Numbered from the stretch's first letter, positions 16,985 to 24,433 are shown. The stretch: 64,000 nucleotides of DNA from Paraburkholderia adhaesiva (GCF_021390575.1 NZ_JAJEJQ010000002.1:310001-374000), one strand, 5' to 3'. Notes: generated from the sequence alone by a model not told the origin. Translations and numbers: made by a program.

Positions 16985-19502
16985 GCAGCGCGAAGGCGCG
17001 CGAGAGCGCATCCACCTGGTCATCGTGCGTGCCGAACGGGAAGCCGCGCAGCTCGGCAACGAGCGCCGCATTCCAGTCGCCCCGCAGCATCAGCACGTTA
17101 CCCACGTTGACCTGCGCGGCAAAGGGCTCCGCGCGTGTGACCTTGTCGCCAGTCTCGGGCGACGAGGTAACGCGATAGCCCTCGAGTTCGCGCGTCAGAT
17201 ACAGCACCTGCGTGCGGCCAGCCTGCCCGGGATCCTGGGGCAGGCCCACGCGCGTGCGCGCGCTGTCGAGCGCTGCGGTGGCCGCGATGATCGCGTCACG
17301 CCGGTCCGGTCCCCAGCGACCCCGCGTCATATCGCCGATCACAAACCGTCCATCCGCGAGGCGTCCGAGCTTCGCGCCCGCCGTCCAGTCGCCATCGCCC
17401 TCGACGCTCGCCAGATCCCAGCCGCGCACCCAGTCGATCCATGTCGACGGGACGATGTCGACGACCGCGATCTGCTCGGGTTTGAACAGGTCGCCCTCGG
17501 GCGGCACCGGACGCTGCTGGTAGAGCGACGCCCACGTGCGTGGGTTGGCCTCGTACTGCGCCCAGTGCCGCGCGTCGAACCACTCCGGCCACAGGTACTC
17601 GCCCGCCGCACGACCGAGCGGATCGGTGTCGGTCTCGCAGCGCGCCTGCAGGCACAGCACCTCCCATGTGTTGCCGTCGCGGCACGCAATCTGACCGCTC
17701 TCGCCCGTCCAGCCTTCGGGGAGGATGCGGCCCGCCAGATCGTCCTCGTGCCAGCGAGTCATCACCAGAATGATCGAGCCACCTGGACTTAGCCGCGTCT
17801 TGATGTCATTCTCGTAGACATCCCACACATTTTCGCGAACGACTTCGGACTCTGCCTGCTCCCGTCCCTTTACAGGATCGTCGATGACGACGCAGTTGTG
17901 GACGAGGATGCCGTTCGCGAAAAGACAGCGGGTTCCAGCCACCTGGAGGTCGTAGACCGTGGCTGCGCTGCGTACGCACTCAACCAGGACCACAGGATCC
18001 GCTTCGGTTTCGAACGCTCGCCTGCATGCAACTGCTCGTGACAGGTCTTGCACAGCGTCACGAGATTGCTCCAGCGATTGTTGGTGGGGTTCAGGTCGAT
18101 ATGATGCACCTGCAACGGCCCGGTTGAAGCACAGACCACACACCGGTTGCCGTCGCGCTCCCGGATATGAACGCGGACCTTGCGAAACGAGCGCGCCCCA
18201 CGAGGGTCCCTTCGCGCCGGATATAAACCATGTCGCCAGCCCGGATTGGCCTGCCCCAGCATCTGCATTGCATGACCGTGATCCGCGCATTCGCGCGAGC
18301 AGAACCGTCCCGGTGTTTTCGAGGTCTTCGGCCTGAACAGCCGGTTGCAGACTTCGCAGGGCCGCAGCGCAATCGCCGAATGCTCGCGCGCATGTGCCCG
18401 CCTTTGTACCCGCGCCTGCGCCCGACACGCGTCCGAACAATACCAGTGGTGAGGTGCAAGCCCCGTACGCCCACACTGCCTGCAGGTCGATTCGGCGAAA
18501 CCGCGCGCGTGGTTCACTGCCCTCTGCTGGCACGCGTGACCGCAATAGATCCCCTTCAATCCGTTGCGCCTTGCCTTGTTCAGCATGTACGCCGGGCGCA
18601 CCAGGCTCGCATGGCACCAATCGCAGCAGACGATCACCTTTGGCCAGAAAACGCGCCTCGACCCATCCCCGCGTGGTCCAGAACCGATGATCTCCTGTAG
18701 CTTCGACCACTGCTCCAGCGTAACTGACGATGCGATAGAAACCTCGCGCCTCACGCCGAGCCACGGCCTCGACGCGTCGATAAACCACGCGTCCGGTATC
18801 GTGTTCGTAGCTGAGCACGTCACCGGAGTAGTTCCTGTCAAACAGCGCTTCGATCGCTAGTGGTCCACCACGCGTGTGAATCATCGTGCCTGTACACAGA
18901 CAGTTAGCACGGTTACCCGTCAGGCCGGACAGAATCCCGCACGCCAGATACTCGCTGCCGTTCGTCAAGGCGAACGCGTGCGCGGCGTGCGAGTCGGCGG
19001 TCAGCTCCGTGCCCCAGATGCGCTGGTATCGCACCTGCCGCACGATCGAGCGGGTGCGCCGTCCCATGCGGCTGGCGAGCGCATCGCCATAGCTCGCGAG
19101 GATCAGGCGTCGGTCGGGCGCGGCTCCGAGGTAGTACGACGGGAACACCACCGAGGCATACGAACTTTTACCTGCGCCCGGCGGCGTGAAGATCATCAGC
19201 CGTCCATGCGGCGTACGGCTCGTGACCTCCACGCGAGTGAGGATCAGCCGGTGGTGCGCGGCCAGCGGCGCGGATACCGGCTCGAACTGCTCATCCTCGT
19301 CGAACTGCGCGTCGGGGTCGGCATCCTCGCCAGCGGCGTCGCCCACCGGGCGGCCCGGCACCTCGATCGCGTTGGCGTAGTCGAGGATGTTCGCGCGCGC
19401 ACGGCGGCGCACCAGCAGCTCGGCGGCGGCGGCATCCGGACCGACCGCCTGCGGGCCACCGCGCTCCCCCTTCATGGCATCAGGACCCCGCCAGCACGAC
19501 AT
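16932..19502 (-). CDS. Terminase large subunit with in-frame intein
   Basis: 856 codons; the mature terminase would be about 520 aa. Exteins: the N-part has Walker A TPPGAGKS (106-113) and LTGNRAN; the C-part begins CVVIDDPVKG, the Walker B strand with its acidic residues, then the motif-III region VMTRWHEDD and an RNase H-like nuclease (RGWDLAS; GTHDDQVDALSRAF). Residues 201-536 are an intein ending in LVHN before Cys+1. TerL packages DNA into the prohead through the portal. The start ATG 19502 abuts the TerS stop (TGAATG); ATG 19475 is an alternative. The intein is at the catalytic Walker B site, so splicing should be essential for function. Confidence 0.9.
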   Translation of the reverse strand: MSCWRGPDAMKGERGGPQAVGPDAAAAELLVRRRARANILDYANAIEVPGRPVGDAAGEDADPDAQFDEDEQFEPVSAPLAAHHRLILTRVEVTSRTPHGRLMIFTPPGAGKSSYASVVFPSYYLGAAPDRRLILASYGDALASRMGRRTRSIVRQVRYQRIWGTELTADSHAAHAFALTNGSEYLACGILSGLTGNRANCLCTGTMIHTRGGPLAIEALFDRNYSGDVLSYEHDTGRVVYRRVEAVARREARGFYRIVSYAGAVVEATGDHRFWTTRGWVEARFLAKGDRLLRLVPCEPGAPGVHAEQGKAQRIEGDLLRSRVPAEGSEPRARFRRIDLQAVWAYGACTSPLVLFGRVSGAGAGTKAGTCARAFGDCAAALRSLQPAVQAEDLENTGTVLLARMRGSRSCNADAGAGQSGLATWFISGAKGPSWGALVSQGPRSYPGARRQPVCGLCFNRAVAGASYRPEPHQQSLEQSRDAVQDLSRAVACRRAFETEADPVVLVECVRSAATVYDLQVAGTRCLFANGILVHNCVVIDDPVKGREQAESEVVRENVWDVYENDIKTRLSPGGSIILVMTRWHEDDLAGRILPEGWTGESGQIACRDGNTWEVLCLQARCETDTDPLGRAAGEYLWPEWFDARHWAQYEANPRTWASLYQQRPVPPEGDLFKPEQIAVVDIVPSTWIDWVRGWDLASVEGDGDWTAGAKLGRLADGRFVIGDMTRGRWGPDRRDAIIAATAALDSARTRVGLPQDPGQAGRTQVLYLTRELEGYRVTSSPETGDKVTRAEPFAAQVNVGNVLMLRGDWNAALVAELRGFPFGTHDDQVDALSRAFALLIARRPMRISDAALAAV
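17870..18637 (-). CDS. Zinc-finger HNH homing endonuclease nested out of frame in the intein
   Basis: In the frame shifted +1 from the terminase, sense sequence runs from about 18637 to 17999. It has three zinc-binding modules (CDWC...YCGHAC; CRQC...YCSDAC; CEVC...FCSREC) and then a complete HNH domain (RERDGNRCVVCASTG, QVHHIDLNPTNN, LCKTCHEQLH). Past 17999 it reads through the intein C-part as shadow to the stop at 17870. No ATG with a ribosome site precedes the first zinc module; GTG 18637 is the first plausible start. It would nick or cut intein-less terminase genes. It is either a nested gene or the endonuclease domain displaced by two compensating indels. Confidence 0.75.
   Translation of the reverse strand: MIVCCDWCHASLVRPAYMLNKARRNGLKGIYCGHACQQRAVNHARGFAESTCRQCGRTGLAPHHWYCSDACRAQARVQRRAHAREHSAIALRPCEVCNRLFRPKTSKTPGRFCSRECADHGHAMQMLGQANPGWRHGLYPARRDPRGARSFRKVRVHIRERDGNRCVVCASTGPLQVHHIDLNPTNNRWSNLVTLCKTCHEQLHAGERSKPKRILWSWLSAYAAQPRSTTSRWLEPAVFSRTASSSTTASSSTIL
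17895..18902 (-). mobile_element. Intein in terminase (336 codons)
   Basis: Block A is CLCTGTMIHTRGG at its N-terminus (residue 201). Block B is ATGDHRFW (T269, H272). The C-terminal blocks are TVYDLQVAGT...LFANGILVHN, with Cys as the first C-extein residue. The usual block F histidine is replaced (TRC instead of a THN-like triplet), a variation known in some inteins. Between block B and block F (about residues 294-500) the terminase frame reads as low-complexity shadow sequence, while a complete zinc-finger/HNH endonuclease is encoded in the +1 frame. Confidence 0.88.
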
Positions 19503-19925
19503 TCATGGCGACTCTCCCGAGGGACCCGGCAGTCTGCGCCGCCGCTGACGCGCTTTCGCGACAATGGCTTCGAGTTGCGCATCGGTCATCGACTGCACGA
19601 TCAGCGGCCCGCCGCCCGGCCCCGTCAGCTCCAGCGCCTGGGCGCTCTCGCGCCAGTGCGCGCGGCACTTGAGCCAGAAGATCGCCGCGATGGTGTCGCC
19701 GCCGGTCGCCTTGCTGTAAAGCGACTGCGCGACGTTGCTGTTGGCGCGCACCGCGCCCTCGAGCAGCTCCTGCGCGAAGTGTAAGCGCAGCGTCGTCTCG
19801 GTGACGGGCCGTCCGCGCGCGCCGTTAACCAGCGCGCAGATCTCGCGCACCGGGGTGCCGCACGCGGCCAGCTTGAGCACGAGCTGGCGCTGCGCGAGGG
19901 CGGGCGTGAACTGGCTGCGCGGCAT
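19503..19925 (-). CDS. Terminase small subunit
   Basis: 140 aa. An N-terminal helix-turn-helix (VLKLAACGTPVREICALVNG, then TETTLRLHF) is followed by a central helical stretch (NVAQSLYSKATGGDTIAAIF) that resembles the oligomerisation part of TerS proteins. A basic C-terminus (ARQRRRRLPG) follows. TerS recognises the packaging site and recruits TerL, whose gene starts immediately after this stop. ATG 19925 has ACAGG upstream. It is the first gene of the leftward late operon, so its 175-nt upstream gap, shared with the divergent small-gene cluster, should contain the late promoter. Confidence 0.85.
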   Translation of the reverse strand: MPRSQFTPALAQRQLVLKLAACGTPVREICALVNGARGRPVTETTLRLHFAQELLEGAVRANSNVAQSLYSKATGGDTIAAIFWLKCRAHWRESAQALELTGPGGGPLIVQSMTDAQLEAIVAKARQRRRRLPGPSGESP

Positions 19926-19992
19926 GATCGAACCTGTCGTCCACCTGTCAATCCGTCAGTATTCCTGTTCGATACACCGCTCAAGTCCTGCG

Positions 19993-20080
19993 CACGATCA
20001 TCCCGTGCCGGTCACGTGGCGCGACCCCGCAGAAAGGACTGGATGATGTGCGCGCAGTACGCGTAAATGGCTTCACCGCC
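19993..20080 (+). repeat. Intergenic repeated element, copy 1
   Basis: CACGATCAT (19993-20001), a degenerate GACTGGAT segment (20037-20044) and core GCGTAAATGGCTTCACCGCC (20061-20080) precede the first paralogue gene. The core is spaced 26 nt from the start of the GACT segment as in the other copies. Confidence 0.6.
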
Positions 20081-20100
20081 ATGCACTCCGGAGTGACACG

Positions 20101-20400
20101 ATGAACATCAGCACGAACCCCACACGCCAGGACACTCCCCAGCCAGTCCCCGCGCCGCTGAAGCCCGGTGCAGCCTGCTACGGCTGGATGGACCAATACG
20201 CCGCGCAGACCTGGCCGCTCGCGATCCGCGCGGTGGCGCGCGCCACCGACGGTTCGTTCGAGAACGCCCGCGCGTTTCTGGAAGGCAGCCTCGGCGAAAA
20301 ATTCGCGCATGGGATCTACGGCGCGATAGCCCAGGGCACCCCGGCGGACGAGGCAATCACGCAGGCCATGCGGCACTGGTTCAGGCACCCGGGCTGCTGA
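20101..20400 (+). CDS. Small phage protein, paralogue family member 1
   Basis: 99 aa. After a Pro-rich start it has the family pattern: Tyr/Trp-rich box, TWPLAIRAVARATDG, then ARAFLEGSLGEKFAHGIYGAI and an amphipathic end. Three further genes nearby share WPLA/WALA, AVRAFLD and FA(D/N)-V blocks, so they arose by tandem duplication. Function unknown; the charged helical character and position between terminase and early genes suggest a DNA- or protein-binding accessory role, which is only a guess. ATG 20101 follows AGTGACACG. Confidence 0.65.
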   Translation: MNISTNPTRQDTPQPVPAPLKPGAACYGWMDQYAAQTWPLAIRAVARATDGSFENARAFLEGSLGEKFAHGIYGAIAQGTPADEAITQAMRHWFRHPGC

Positions 20401-20419
20401 GCCCCACGCACACCCTGCT

Positions 20420-20498
20420 CACGATCATGCAATCGCCTGCCAGGACGCAGAATTGACTCGATTGATCGACAGAACAGAGCGTTAATGGTCCCATCGCA
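20420..20498 (+). repeat. Intergenic repeated element, copy 2
   Basis: CACGATCAT begins at 20420, TTGACTCGATTGATC at 20453-20467 and the core GCGTTAATGGTCCCATCGCA at 20479-20498, immediately before a small gene. TTGACT resembles a -35 box, but no -10 lies 16-18 nt downstream. Confidence 0.65.
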
Positions 20499-20516
20499 AT
20501 GCAGCGGAAACACATC

Positions 20517-20723
20517 ATGACCATGCCCCTGCACCAGGTCCACCACCGCGAACTGCGCGAAGGCGATGTGCTCTACGACGCGCAGGGCCGCGAGGTCGAC
20601 GAGGTGCTGTGCTTCAGCTATGGACTGAAGCACAGCGAGCGCATCGTCCATACGCGCGCAGGCTACGCCTGGGCCACGCGCGGCGGGTACCTGCAGGGCC
20701 TGTCGAACCGCAAGCCCGAATAA
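20517..20723 (+). CDS. Small phage protein, unknown
   Basis: 68 aa (74 if ATG 20499 is used, which would overlap the repeated element). The sequence (REGDVLYDAQGREVDEVL; HTRAGYAWATRGGYLQG) looks like a small beta barrel. It is not a member of the paralogue family although it is preceded by the same intergenic element. ATGs at 20517 and 20523 are both possible. No function can be assigned. Confidence 0.5.
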   Translation: MTMPLHQVHHRELREGDVLYDAQGREVDEVLCFSYGLKHSERIVHTRAGYAWATRGGYLQGLSNRKPE

Positions 20724-20745
20724 ACCCGCCCGCACTCCCCATGCT

Positions 20746-20824
20746 CACGATCATTTCATCGCGCACCGGGTTGCAGGATTGACTGGATTGCTCAGGAAAC
20801 CAGAGCGTTAATGGGTTCACCGCA
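20746..20824 (+). repeat. Intergenic repeated element, copy 3
   Basis: CACGATCAT at 20746-20754, TTGACTGGATTG from 20779 and core GCGTTAATGGGTTCACCGCA at 20805-20824. Internal spacings (59 and 26 nt) equal those of copy 2. Confidence 0.65.
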
Positions 20825-20864
20825 ACACACCCCGAGCGGCTAACCCAACGAAGGAAACCTGATC

Positions 20865-21233
20865 ATGAACACCAGCACGCTGCCCACCACGCACAACGCC
20901 GGTCGCGGCTACTACGGCACGCTGTGCGGCTACTACGCCGCGATGTACGGCGCACAGACAAATTTCGGCGGCGTCGAGCGCGATACGAACGAAGCCTGGG
21001 CGCTGGCGCTGCGCACCCTCAGTGCGGTCACCGGCGAGTCGCCCGAGGCGGTGCGCGCGTTTCTCGACGGCGAGCACGGCCAGCCCTTCGCTAACGACGT
21101 GCTCGATTACATCGAACTCGGCCAGCCGGTGTACGACGCGGTCGGCAACGCGGCGTGGCGCTGGCAGCGCCACCCCACCACGCAGTACCGGCCCCTCGCC
21201 GGGGTGATCCTCGAAGCCTGGGGCGTCGCATGA
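20865..21233 (+). CDS. Small phage protein, paralogue family member 2
   Basis: 122 aa. It has YYGTLCGYYAAMYG, then NEAWALALRTLSAVTGESPE, AVRAFLDGEHGQPFANDVLD and AWRWQ, the same block order as its neighbours but with an extended middle and C-terminus. ATG 20865 follows GAAGGAAACCTGATC, a good ribosome site. Its stop overlaps the start of the next paralogue (ATGA), so the two are translated together. Confidence 0.65.
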   Translation: MNTSTLPTTHNAGRGYYGTLCGYYAAMYGAQTNFGGVERDTNEAWALALRTLSAVTGESPEAVRAFLDGEHGQPFANDVLDYIELGQPVYDAVGNAAWRWQRHPTTQYRPLAGVILEAWGVA

Positions 21234-21478
21234 ACACCCCCACGCTCCCCGCCCCGCGCAACCCCGCCTGCGGCTTCTACGCCGCCATGGGCACACACGC
21301 CGCCGAGGCATGGCCGCTCGCCATCCGCACCGTCTCCAGGCGCGCGCGCATCAGCGTCGAAGCCTCGCGCGAGGTGCTCGAGTCGGTGATCGGCGAAGTC
21401 TTCGCGCAGCGCGTGCTGCTCGCCATGTCCGGCGGCAGGCTACTCGATGAGGCCATCGACCTCATGGCGCGAGGCTGA
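21230..21478 (+). CDS. Small phage protein, paralogue family member 3
   Basis: 82 aa. It is the shortest and most diverged copy: GFYAAMGTHAAEAWPLAIRT, then SREVLESVIGEVFAQRVLLA and LLDEAIDLMARG. The start ATG 21230 overlaps the previous stop and, unlike the others, has no repeated element of its own, consistent with a tandem duplication that brought only the coding part. Function unknown. Confidence 0.6.
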   Translation: MNTPTLPAPRNPACGFYAAMGTHAAEAWPLAIRTVSRRARISVEASREVLESVIGEVFAQRVLLAMSGGRLLDEAIDLMARG

Positions 21479-21547
21479 TACGCCCGACCCCACCCGCCCG
21501 CACCGGCTCCCCGCCGGCGTGCTTGCTGCCGCCACCCGTGATCTGCG

Positions 21548-21635
21548 CACGATCATGCCCGTGCGAGCACGCCGGAAAGACCGCCCGAATCGACTCGATT
21601 AATCCGGAGAACAGAGCGTTAATGGGTTCACCGCA
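21548..21635 (+). repeat. Intergenic repeated element, copy 4
   Basis: CACGATCAT at 21548-21556, TCGACTCGATTAATC from 21590 and core GCGTTAATGGGTTCACCGCA at 21616-21635, identical in the core to copy 3. Confidence 0.65.
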
Positions 21636-21684
21636 GCACACCGCAGCGACTCACCAGCAGGACCCGGCAACAGGACCCACGAAC

Positions 21685-22047
21685 ATGAACGCCAGCGCAA
21701 AAGCCCTCCCGACCCGCAACGAAGCCTGGGGCTTCTTCGGCACCATGAACGAACACGCCGCCGCAGCCTGGCCGCTCGCGATGGCCGCGATCGCGAAGGC
21801 CACCGGCGAGCAACCCGAGGCGGTACGTGCCTTTCTCGACGCGGTGCCCGGCCGCCACTTCGCCGACGAGGTGCACAACGGCCTGCAAGCGGGGATGACG
21901 CTCGCCGCCGCGATCGACGCCGCCACCCGCAAGTGGATGGGCTGGCGCATCGGTGCGAACACGCACCGCCACTACGGCATCCCGCGCGGCCTGCCCTGGC
22001 TCACCGGCTTCGTGATCCACTGCGACAGCGTCGCTGACAACGAATAA
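21685..22047 (+). CDS. Small phage protein, paralogue family member 4
   Basis: 120 aa. It has GFFGTMNEHAAAAWPLAMAA, EQPEAVRAFLDAVPGRHFAD, then a C-terminal extension (WMGWRIGANTHRHYGIPRGL) that I associate with small hypothetical proteins of phages and integrative elements. It is the most complete member and may be the ancestral copy. ATG 21685 is chosen because upstream sequence in the frame runs through the repeated element. Function unknown. Confidence 0.65.
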   Translation: MNASAKALPTRNEAWGFFGTMNEHAAAAWPLAMAAIAKATGEQPEAVRAFLDAVPGRHFADEVHNGLQAGMTLAAAIDAATRKWMGWRIGANTHRHYGIPRGLPWLTGFVIHCDSVADNE

Positions 22048-22076
22048 GGCGCGCGGCGCGGTCGCACCCTGAAAGA

Positions 22077-22122
22077 ACGAACCGATTGATTCGCAGGACT
22101 ACGCGTTAATGCACTCGCCGCG
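22077..22122 (+). repeat. Intergenic repeated element, copy 5 (diverged)
   Basis: The CGATTGAT segment and core GCGTTAATGCACTCGCCGCG (22103-22122) keep the 26-nt spacing, but the CACGATCAT block is not evident. Confidence 0.5.
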
Positions 22123-22171
22123 GCGCACCGCCAGCGGCCCCACTCACCCCCGAAGAAAAGGAGCAGCAACC

Positions 22172-22765
22172 ATGGCCACCAGGACCACCCCCGCAGCGAA
22201 GAAGACCACCCGCAAGGCCACCACCCAGGCCCCCGTGAAGGCAGGCGTCAAGACCGCCGCGAAGCCTGCCGTCAAGGCCGCCACGCGGGCAGCCACGAAG
22301 GCCCCCGCAAAACGCGCCGCCACGAAGGTCGCGGCGAAGGCTCCAGCGAAGAAGACCGCCGCGAAGCCGACCGCCAGCAAGGCCACCCCGCCAGCGGCCA
22401 CGCGCACCTCTCGCACGCCGAAGGCCGATACCGCCGCAGCCTCTTTCTTCGCCACCTTCACGCCCGGCACCGGCGAGGCCGCACCCGCTGCCACACCGGC
22501 CAGCGCCGCGCCCCAGGCTCCAGCCGCCCCGGCAGTCACCGCCGCGAAGGTCCACGCCCCGCGCGAGAACAGCGCCCAGGCGCGCGTGATCGCGATGCTC
22601 AAGGCACCCGAAGGCGCGACGCTCGAGGCGATCATGAAAGAAACCGGCTGGCAGGCCCACACGGTGCGCGGCTTCATCAGCGGCACCGTCGGCAGGAAGC
22701 TGGACCTGACGGTCGAGAGCACGCGCGTGGACGGCAAGCGCACCTACCGGGTGGCCACCGCATGA
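22172..22765 (+). CDS. Histone H1-like protein with C-terminal DUF3489 domain
   Basis: 197 aa. Residues 1-85 are a Lys/Ala/Pro repeat tail (KKTTRKATTQ; KAPAKRAATKVAAKAPAKK) like eukaryotic H1 and bacterial HctB-type proteins. Residues ~128-195 (SAQARVIAMLKAPEGATLE, HTVRGFISGTVGRKLDLTVE, KRTYRV) match DUF3489, a winged-helix-like domain frequent in phages. It is likely a DNA-binding, chromatin-like protein. ATG 22172 has AAAAGGAGCA upstream. The stop overlaps the next start (ATGA). Confidence 0.75.
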   Translation: MATRTTPAAKKTTRKATTQAPVKAGVKTAAKPAVKAATRAATKAPAKRAATKVAAKAPAKKTAAKPTASKATPPAATRTSRTPKADTAAASFFATFTPGTGEAAPAATPASAAPQAPAAPAVTAAKVHAPRENSAQARVIAMLKAPEGATLEAIMKETGWQAHTVRGFISGTVGRKLDLTVESTRVDGKRTYRVATA

Positions 22766-23217
22766 GCTGCCTCCCGACCGTCACACCTGTCACGCCCGGG
22801 CACGCGCAGCTCGCTGCGCGCCGCCGCCCGGATCTGGTCATCGAGCGCGAAATTCTCGCGATCATGTGGCAGCGCGCCACGCTGCGGCTCGCGCTGGCCA
22901 GCGCCCGGGCGCTGCAGGACGCGAGCGTGCCCGGCACACCCGGGCACGACGAGGCGGGCAGACACATCGGGCGCCTGCATCGCGAACTGCGTCTGATTGC
23001 CGAAGCCCTGCGCGTCGCGAGGCAGTACCACACGCAGAACGAGTTCATCATCCGGCTGTTCAAGATGCACCGCGGCCGCTCGTGTATCGCGAAACGGCGG
23101 TGGCGGGACCTCATTGCCGAGGCGCGGGAGGCACACCGCGCCCAGGACTGCGAGACGATCCTCGCGCAGCTGGACGATCTGCTCGGCGTCAGGCAGGAGA
23201 CCGGGCTGACGCGGTAG
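22762..23217 (+). CDS. Phage hypothetical protein
   Basis: 151 aa, mostly helical with alternating Arg/Ala/Leu (IEREILAIMWQRATLRLALA; REAHRAQDCETILAQLDDLL). It starts inside the stop of the DUF3489 gene, so it is co-translated with it. Its last 29 nt overlap the convergent methyltransferase gene. No recognisable domain; its role may relate to the DNA-binding partner upstream. Confidence 0.55.
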   Translation: MSCLPTVTPVTPGHAQLAARRRPDLVIEREILAIMWQRATLRLALASARALQDASVPGTPGHDEAGRHIGRLHRELRLIAEALRVARQYHTQNEFIIRLFKMHRGRSCIAKRRWRDLIAEAREAHRAQDCETILAQLDDLLGVRQETGLTR

Positions 23218-24433
23218 CCGCCCCGTCGAACAGCGCGCCGTCCGCCTCACGGACGGCGAGTTCGCCCGTGAACGCCTCCCAGCGCCGCACGCTCACGTCG
23301 CAGTAGCGCGCGTCGATCTCCATTAGCCTCGCCACGCGTCCCATCTGCACGCACGCAATGAGCGTCGAGCCGGATCCGCCGAACGGGTCGAGCACCACGT
23401 CGCCAGCCTGGCTGCTGTTCATCGTGAGGTACGAGAGCAGCGCCACCGGCTTCATGGTCGGATGCAGATCGCTGCGCACGGGCCGCTCGAAGGCCCACAC
23501 CGTCGACTGGCTGCGGTCGCCGTACCAGCGGTGCGCGGCACCGGGACGCCAGCCATAGAGCACCGCCTCGTGCTGGACATGGTAGTCATGGTGACCCAGC
23601 ACGAACGTGGGCTTGATCCACTGGCAGCACTGCGCCAGGCGAAATCCGGCCGCAACGAGCGCACGCTGGAAATTTACCGACTCCCGGTCCGAGTGAAACA
23701 CATACACGGGTGCGCCCGCCTCGCAGACCGCGAACAGGTTTTCGAACGCCGCCAGCAGAAAGCGGTAAAACACCTCGCTCGGCATGGAGTCATTGACGAT
23801 GGACGCGCGATGCTTCGACTTGCCCTCGTAGTCGACGTTGTACGGCGGGTCGGTCAGCACCAGCGCGGCGGTGCTGTCGAGCATCAGCCGCGCCATGTCG
23901 GGCGCGTCGAGCGCGTCGCCGCACATCACCCGGTGCGGCCCGCACTGCCACACGTCGCCACGTTGCGACACGGGTGCCTCAGGACAGGCCGGGGCGTCGT
24001 CCTCGCCGGTCAGTCCCGGCAGTCCCTCCGGGCCGATGAGCCGCTCCAGCTCGCTCGCCTCGAAGCCGGTGAGCGCGAGATCGAAGCCGTCGTCGCGCAA
24101 CGCGCCCAGCTCGAGTGCCAGCAGTTCGCGGTCCCAGCCCGCGCGCTCGGCGAGCTGGTTGTCGGCGAGAATGTAGGCGCGCCGCTGCGCGTCGGTCAGG
24201 TGCGAGAGCACCACGCACGGCACCTCGGCCAGCCCCAGGGCGCGCGCCGCAAGCAGCCGCCCGTGGCCCGCGATCACGCGATCCTGGTCGTCGATCAGCA
24301 CCGGGTTGGTAAAGCCGAACTCCTGCAGGCTCGCCACCAGCAGTGCGACCTGCGCGGGCGAATGCGTACGCGCATTGCGCTCATACGGCACGAGGTCCGT
24401 GACCGCGCGTTCGACGATCTGCACAGGCGTCAC
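23189..24433 (-). CDS. ParB-domain DNA methyltransferase (N6-A or N4-C)
   Basis: 414 aa. Residues ~8-95 are a ParB/Srx-like nuclease domain (VPYERNARTHSPAQVALLV; DRVIAGHGRLLAARALG). Residues ~160-395 are a beta-class methyltransferase with DPPY (195-198) before DPFGGSGST (349-357). It transfers methyl groups from S-adenosylmethionine to adenine N6 or cytosine N4. Such ParB-methyltransferase fusions are common in phages and probably protect phage DNA from restriction. No cognate restriction enzyme is nearby. Target sequence cannot be predicted. Confidence 0.87.
   Translation of the reverse strand: MTPVQIVERAVTDLVPYERNARTHSPAQVALLVASLQEFGFTNPVLIDDQDRVIAGHGRLLAARALGLAEVPCVVLSHLTDAQRRAYILADNQLAERAGWDRELLALELGALRDDGFDLALTGFEASELERLIGPEGLPGLTGEDDAPACPEAPVSQRGDVWQCGPHRVMCGDALDAPDMARLMLDSTAALVLTDPPYNVDYEGKSKHRASIVNDSMPSEVFYRFLLAAFENLFAVCEAGAPVYVFHSDRESVNFQRALVAAGFRLAQCCQWIKPTFVLGHHDYHVQHEAVLYGWRPGAAHRWYGDRSQSTVWAFERPVRSDLHPTMKPVALLSYLTMNSSQAGDVVLDPFGGSGSTLIACVQMGRVARLMEIDARYCDVSVRRWEAFTGELAVREADGALFDGAATASARSPA

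Noticed and set aside
18876..19784. 302-codon plus-strand frame across TerS and TerL
   Set aside because: Antisense shadow of two well-recognised genes.
20453..20485. TTGACT in the repeated element considered as a sigma70 -35 box
   Set aside because: The only -10-like sequence (GTTAAT/TTAATG) is 22-23 nt away in every copy, outside the normal spacing.
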